Positions 61,260 to 64,000 of a stretch of DNA of 64,000 nt are shown piece after piece. The translations under genes and the position numbers were made by a program. The notes under the pieces are model-generated. The model was not told where the DNA came from, did not search any database, and saw only the letters and a list, made by a program, of their open reading frames with translations. How positions within the stretch are numbered: the first letter of the stretch is position 1; each line of letters begins with the position of its first letter. This DNA comes from Arthrobacter sp. B6 (GTDB lineage Bacteria > Actinomycetota > Actinomycetes > Actinomycetales > Micrococcaceae): assembly GCF_001663775.1 (NCBI RefSeq), contig NZ_KV467168.1, forward strand, positions 2,144,870 through 2,208,869, in the 5' to 3' direction.

Positions 61260-62198
61260 CTACTCCCCCGGAACCGCGTTCAGTTCCGCGCGGGTGGGCG
61301 GGTTGGCGCCGGGCCGCGAAACGGTGACGGCCGCCGTGCGGGAGGCGTGGGCCAGGAGGTCGGCCAGGCCCTCGGCCGGCAGCTGGCGCAGGTCCTTCCG
61401 GTTCTGCGCGCCGTCCAGGCCCCGGTCCACGATTCCGGACAGCAGCGCAGCCATAAACGAGTCTCCGGCGCCGACCGTATCCGCCACCTCGACTTCGGGT
61501 GCGGGATAGACAGCTTCTCCGGCGGCCGTGATGCCCCAGGGGCCCGCCGCGCCGCGGGTGACCACCACCATCGCCGGCCCCCCGGCACCGCCCAGGGACA
61601 GCCAGCGGCGGGCCGAGTCCAGCGGGTCCGCCTCGGGGTACAGCCAGGCCAGGTCCTCATCCGAGGCCTTGACCACGTCCGCGAGGGACACGAACTTTTC
61701 CGCCTGCCGCCGCGCGTAGTCCACGTCCGTGATGATGCTGGGCCGGCAGTTGGGGTCGAAGCTGATGGTGGCGGACGGGTGCGCGTATTCGACGGCGGCG
61801 AGGACGTCAGTTGCGCCCGGCGCCAGCATCGTGGCGATGGATCCGGTGTGCAGCAGGGTGGTGCCCTGCAGCATAAAGCCCAGCCGGTCGGCGATGCCGG
61901 GAAGCTCCCAGGTGAGGTCGAACGTGTAGGTGGCGGCGCCGTCGTCGTCAATCAGGGCGGTGGCCACGCTGGTTGGCAGGTCATCGGGGCCGAGCGGGAG
62001 CATCACCGAGCTGGCGCGGAGGTGCGCGGCCACGGAATCGCCGTAGGCGTCGCGGCCGTAGCGGCCGATGAACTGCACCGGATGGTCCAGGCGGGCCAGG
62101 CCCACCGCGACGTTAAGGGGGCTGCCGCCCACGTGGGCTTCGATTCCGGAGGCACGCTGGACAACGTCAACAAGGCCCTCGCCGATAACAGTGAGCAT
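61260..62198 (-). CDS. PfkB-family carbohydrate kinase
   Basis: A 312-residue sugar kinase, fructokinase- or ketodeoxygluconate-kinase-like. It begins MLTVIGEGLVDVVQR, with VGGSPLNVAVGLARL as signature 1 and DTVGAGDSFMAALL as signature 2 (catalytic Asp). The ATG at 62198 lies six bases behind CAGAGT on the minus strand, the leaderless layout seen in other genes here; an ATG at 62204 is possible. It is divergent from the sialidase gene, 64 bases away, so it may act on a sugar from the same source, but the substrate is not certain. Confidence 0.9.
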   Translation of the reverse strand: MLTVIGEGLVDVVQRASGIEAHVGGSPLNVAVGLARLDHPVQFIGRYGRDAYGDSVAAHLRASSVMLPLGPDDLPTSVATALIDDDGAATYTFDLTWELPGIADRLGFMLQGTTLLHTGSIATMLAPGATDVLAAVEYAHPSATISFDPNCRPSIITDVDYARRQAEKFVSLADVVKASDEDLAWLYPEADPLDSARRWLSLGGAGGPAMVVVTRGAAGPWGITAAGEAVYPAPEVEVADTVGAGDSFMAALLSGIVDRGLDGAQNRKDLRQLPAEGLADLLAHASRTAAVTVSRPGANPPTRAELNAVPGE

Positions 62199-62250
62199 GG
62201 TCATACTCTGCCAGAGAACCGGCCGCCGAACACGCAGGCAACGCTTCACC

Positions 62251-62256
62251 TACTAT
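62251..62256 (+). promoter_or_regulatory. -10 box of the sialidase gene (leaderless)
   Basis: TACTAT, the best -10 match among the leaderless candidates, is followed by six bases and the ATG at 62263. Confidence 0.55.
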
Positions 62257-62262
62257 GAAGAT

Positions 62263-63996
62263 ATGACATCCTACCTCCAGCAGCTGCGGGTTGCCTCACC
62301 AGACATTGAACACGTGCTCGCTGTCCGCGGCATCGGCGGCTACCGGCAATACCGGATTCCCGCCCTCGCCGTCTCGCGGAAAGGTACATTGCTGGCAGCC
62401 TACGACGGCCGGCCCAACCTGGATGACCTGCCCAGCCCCATCGACCTCCTGCTCCGCCGCAGCACTGACAATGGAATGACCTGGGGCGCCCAGCAGGTGG
62501 TGCGGACCGGTGGCGGCCTCAATGGTTACGGCGATCCCAGCCTCCTGGTGGACGCGGACACCGGACGGATCATCCTGTTCCACGCAGCCGGAACGCGCGC
62601 CGGGTTCTTTGAGGCCGCGGCCGGGCTCGAGCCCGCTGCCGATGTCCAGCACTGCGATCTCAGCCTTTCGGACGACGACGGCCTGACCTGGCGGCACCGC
62701 AGGATCACCGACCAGCTCAAGGTCCGGCCGCCGGGCCACTCCGCCAACCCGGATGAACCGGACATCACCGGCATCTTCGCCGCCGCCGGGCAGGGCATCC
62801 ACATCCACGCCGGGCCTTTCCGCGGCCGGCTCGTGCAACAGTTTGTGGTCCTGGCGGGCGGCGAGATCATGGCCGCCTCCGCCTACAGCGACGACCACGG
62901 CGGGAACTGGACCCTCGGGGAGCTCATCGGCGCCCGGACGCACGGCTTCAGCCCCAACGAAAACAAGGTGGCCGCCATCCAGGACGGCCGGCTCCTGCTG
63001 CACAGCCGCGGCACGCCGCGCCGCCTTGCCGCGACATCCGACGACGGCGGGGAAACCTGGAGCGCCTTGCGCCCCGTCGAGGACCTTCCGGACCCGGGCG
63101 ACAACGGGTCCCTGGCGCGCTTCGACTACCTGCCCGCCCCGGCCTTCCCGGGACCGGAAGCCGCCGTCGGGAACACCACCGGTTCCTGGCTGCTGGCAAC
63201 CAACAACCACGACACAGCACTGCGGCGCAACACGGTACTCAGCCTGTCCACGGACAACGGACTCAGCTGGCCGGCGAAGCTGGTGCTGTGCCCCGGAAGT
63301 TCGGCATACTCGACGGCCGCCCGGCTCCCCGATGGCAACATCGGCGTCCTCCATGAGCGGCAGGGCTACCGGGAGATCGTGTTCGCTTCGATTCCTGCGG
63401 ATCAGCTGACGGGCTGCCTTCCCGGCGCCGGAAACGCGCCTGCCGGGTCCGGCGGGGACGCGGGACTGCCGCCCGACGACGGCGCAGGCCTGGTGTTCGA
63501 CATGGAACTGCGCTCCATCACCCCCGGACGCCCGACCGTCTGGCGGAACACCGGCGACTTCCATGTGATGGACTCCGGCGGCCAGGACTGGGGCGTCCAC
63601 ACGTGGAAGGAGATTGGCCAGGGCTACTCGGCCGAAGCGGCGCAGGTCATCGGCACGCGTGAGGCGCAGGACCTCAACTATGGCCCCATCATTCCCGGCT
63701 ACAAGGCCGGTGACATCCTCGCTTTCACCGGCCGGGCATGCAACACGGGAACCGTGCCCGTCTCCGGCGTTCGGCTGGCCGGTCCTGGCGCAGACGCTTT
63801 CCCCGCGGCGGATCTTGGCGCCGGGGAGGAGGTCCTCTATTTCACACCCTGCTACACCGTCACGGACAGGGATGTGCGGCAGGGCTACGTTCACCTGGCG
63901 TTTGAGGTGGGAGGCGACCGCAGGGGCACTGCCGTGCGCCGCCGTCGGGCCTTCAGTTTCGATACCCGCACCGGCGAGGTCACGGGACCCAAGTGA
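62263..63996 (+). CDS. Exo-alpha-sialidase-like protein
   Basis: A 577-residue sialidase/neuraminidase-like protein. YRIPALAV near residue 30 is the FRIP-type arginine motif, and five Asp-boxes (STDNGMTW, SDDDGLTW, SDDHGGNW, SDDGGETW, STDNGLSW) mark the six-bladed propeller over about 20-380. The C-terminal 150 residues form a beta-rich module. There is no signal peptide after the ATG at 62263, so the protein seems cytoplasmic, unusual for a sialidase. The start is fixed by TACTAT six bases upstream. Sialic acid is the usual substrate, but a related acid sugar is possible. The stop lies just inside the window. Confidence 0.88.
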   Translation: MTSYLQQLRVASPDIEHVLAVRGIGGYRQYRIPALAVSRKGTLLAAYDGRPNLDDLPSPIDLLLRRSTDNGMTWGAQQVVRTGGGLNGYGDPSLLVDADTGRIILFHAAGTRAGFFEAAAGLEPAADVQHCDLSLSDDDGLTWRHRRITDQLKVRPPGHSANPDEPDITGIFAAAGQGIHIHAGPFRGRLVQQFVVLAGGEIMAASAYSDDHGGNWTLGELIGARTHGFSPNENKVAAIQDGRLLLHSRGTPRRLAATSDDGGETWSALRPVEDLPDPGDNGSLARFDYLPAPAFPGPEAAVGNTTGSWLLATNNHDTALRRNTVLSLSTDNGLSWPAKLVLCPGSSAYSTAARLPDGNIGVLHERQGYREIVFASIPADQLTGCLPGAGNAPAGSGGDAGLPPDDGAGLVFDMELRSITPGRPTVWRNTGDFHVMDSGGQDWGVHTWKEIGQGYSAEAAQVIGTREAQDLNYGPIIPGYKAGDILAFTGRACNTGTVPVSGVRLAGPGADAFPAADLGAGEEVLYFTPCYTVTDRDVRQGYVHLAFEVGGDRRGTAVRRRRAFSFDTRTGEVTGPK

Positions 63997-64000
63997 GAGA

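Overview
The window is chromosomal DNA from a high-GC Gram-positive bacterium, most likely Arthrobacter, Pseudarthrobacter or a near relative in the Micrococcaceae. The signs are high-GC codon use, many GTG and TTG starts, a high density of LacI-type regulators and binding-protein-dependent sugar transporters, a GAF-ANTAR protein, many genes with a -10 box only 6-7 bases before the start codon, and small acidic disordered proteins typical of this group. I see no rRNA, tRNA, CRISPR array, insertion sequence or prophage. Coding density is high and no gene-free stretch exceeds 300 bases.

Region 1 (1-18.5 kb) looks like a polysaccharide or glycoside utilisation region. It opens with a secreted GH30-like glycanase. 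A LacI regulator follows, then a Gfo/Idh/MocA oxidoreductase and a ThuA-like protein behind two perfect operators spaced 42 bp apart. Next come two back-to-back operons. The leftward one encodes a heparinase II/III-like protein, a DeoR-HTH/LacI-sensor chimera, a second ThuA-like protein and a DUF2264 protein. The rightward one encodes a 2-hydroxyacid dehydrogenase, a sugar-binding lipoprotein, two permeases and a DUF624 protein. No transport ATPase is encoded here, so a shared ATPase elsewhere is likely.

Region 2 (18.6-37.7 kb) is mostly housekeeping: HAD phosphatases, seryl-tRNA synthetase, lipid kinase, prephenate dehydratase, rhodanese, peptidase E, amidase, phosphoglucomutase, a nucleobase permease, a GDSL hydrolase, a GAF-ANTAR protein, an SDR and several small proteins. 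It also holds a DtxR-family protein that has lost its DNA-binding half, and the remnant of a DUF559-like gene just behind serS.

Region 3 (37.7-49.2 kb) returns to sugar metabolism. A four-gene operon (two Gfo/Idh/MocA oxidoreductases, a ThuA protein, a TIM-barrel isomerase/epimerase) faces a LacI regulator. Then come glycerate kinase and a nucleoside module (LacI, nucleoside hydrolase, MFS transporter, ribokinase).

Region 4 (49.2-64 kb) holds a methyltransferase, a signalling cluster (sensor kinase, GGDEF-EAL, EAL), small acidic proteins, a glycerophosphodiesterase, a HAD phosphatase, a lipoprotein, a TetR regulator, an orphan sulfonate-type binding protein, a LapA-like protein, and a sugar kinase divergent from a sialidase.

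The most unusual non-coding signal is a set of long perfect hairpins (22-23 base arms, 20-21 base loops). One arm sequence occurs twice, 11 kb apart, each time between convergent genes. A third hairpin with the same geometry but different arms lies at 44.4 kb.
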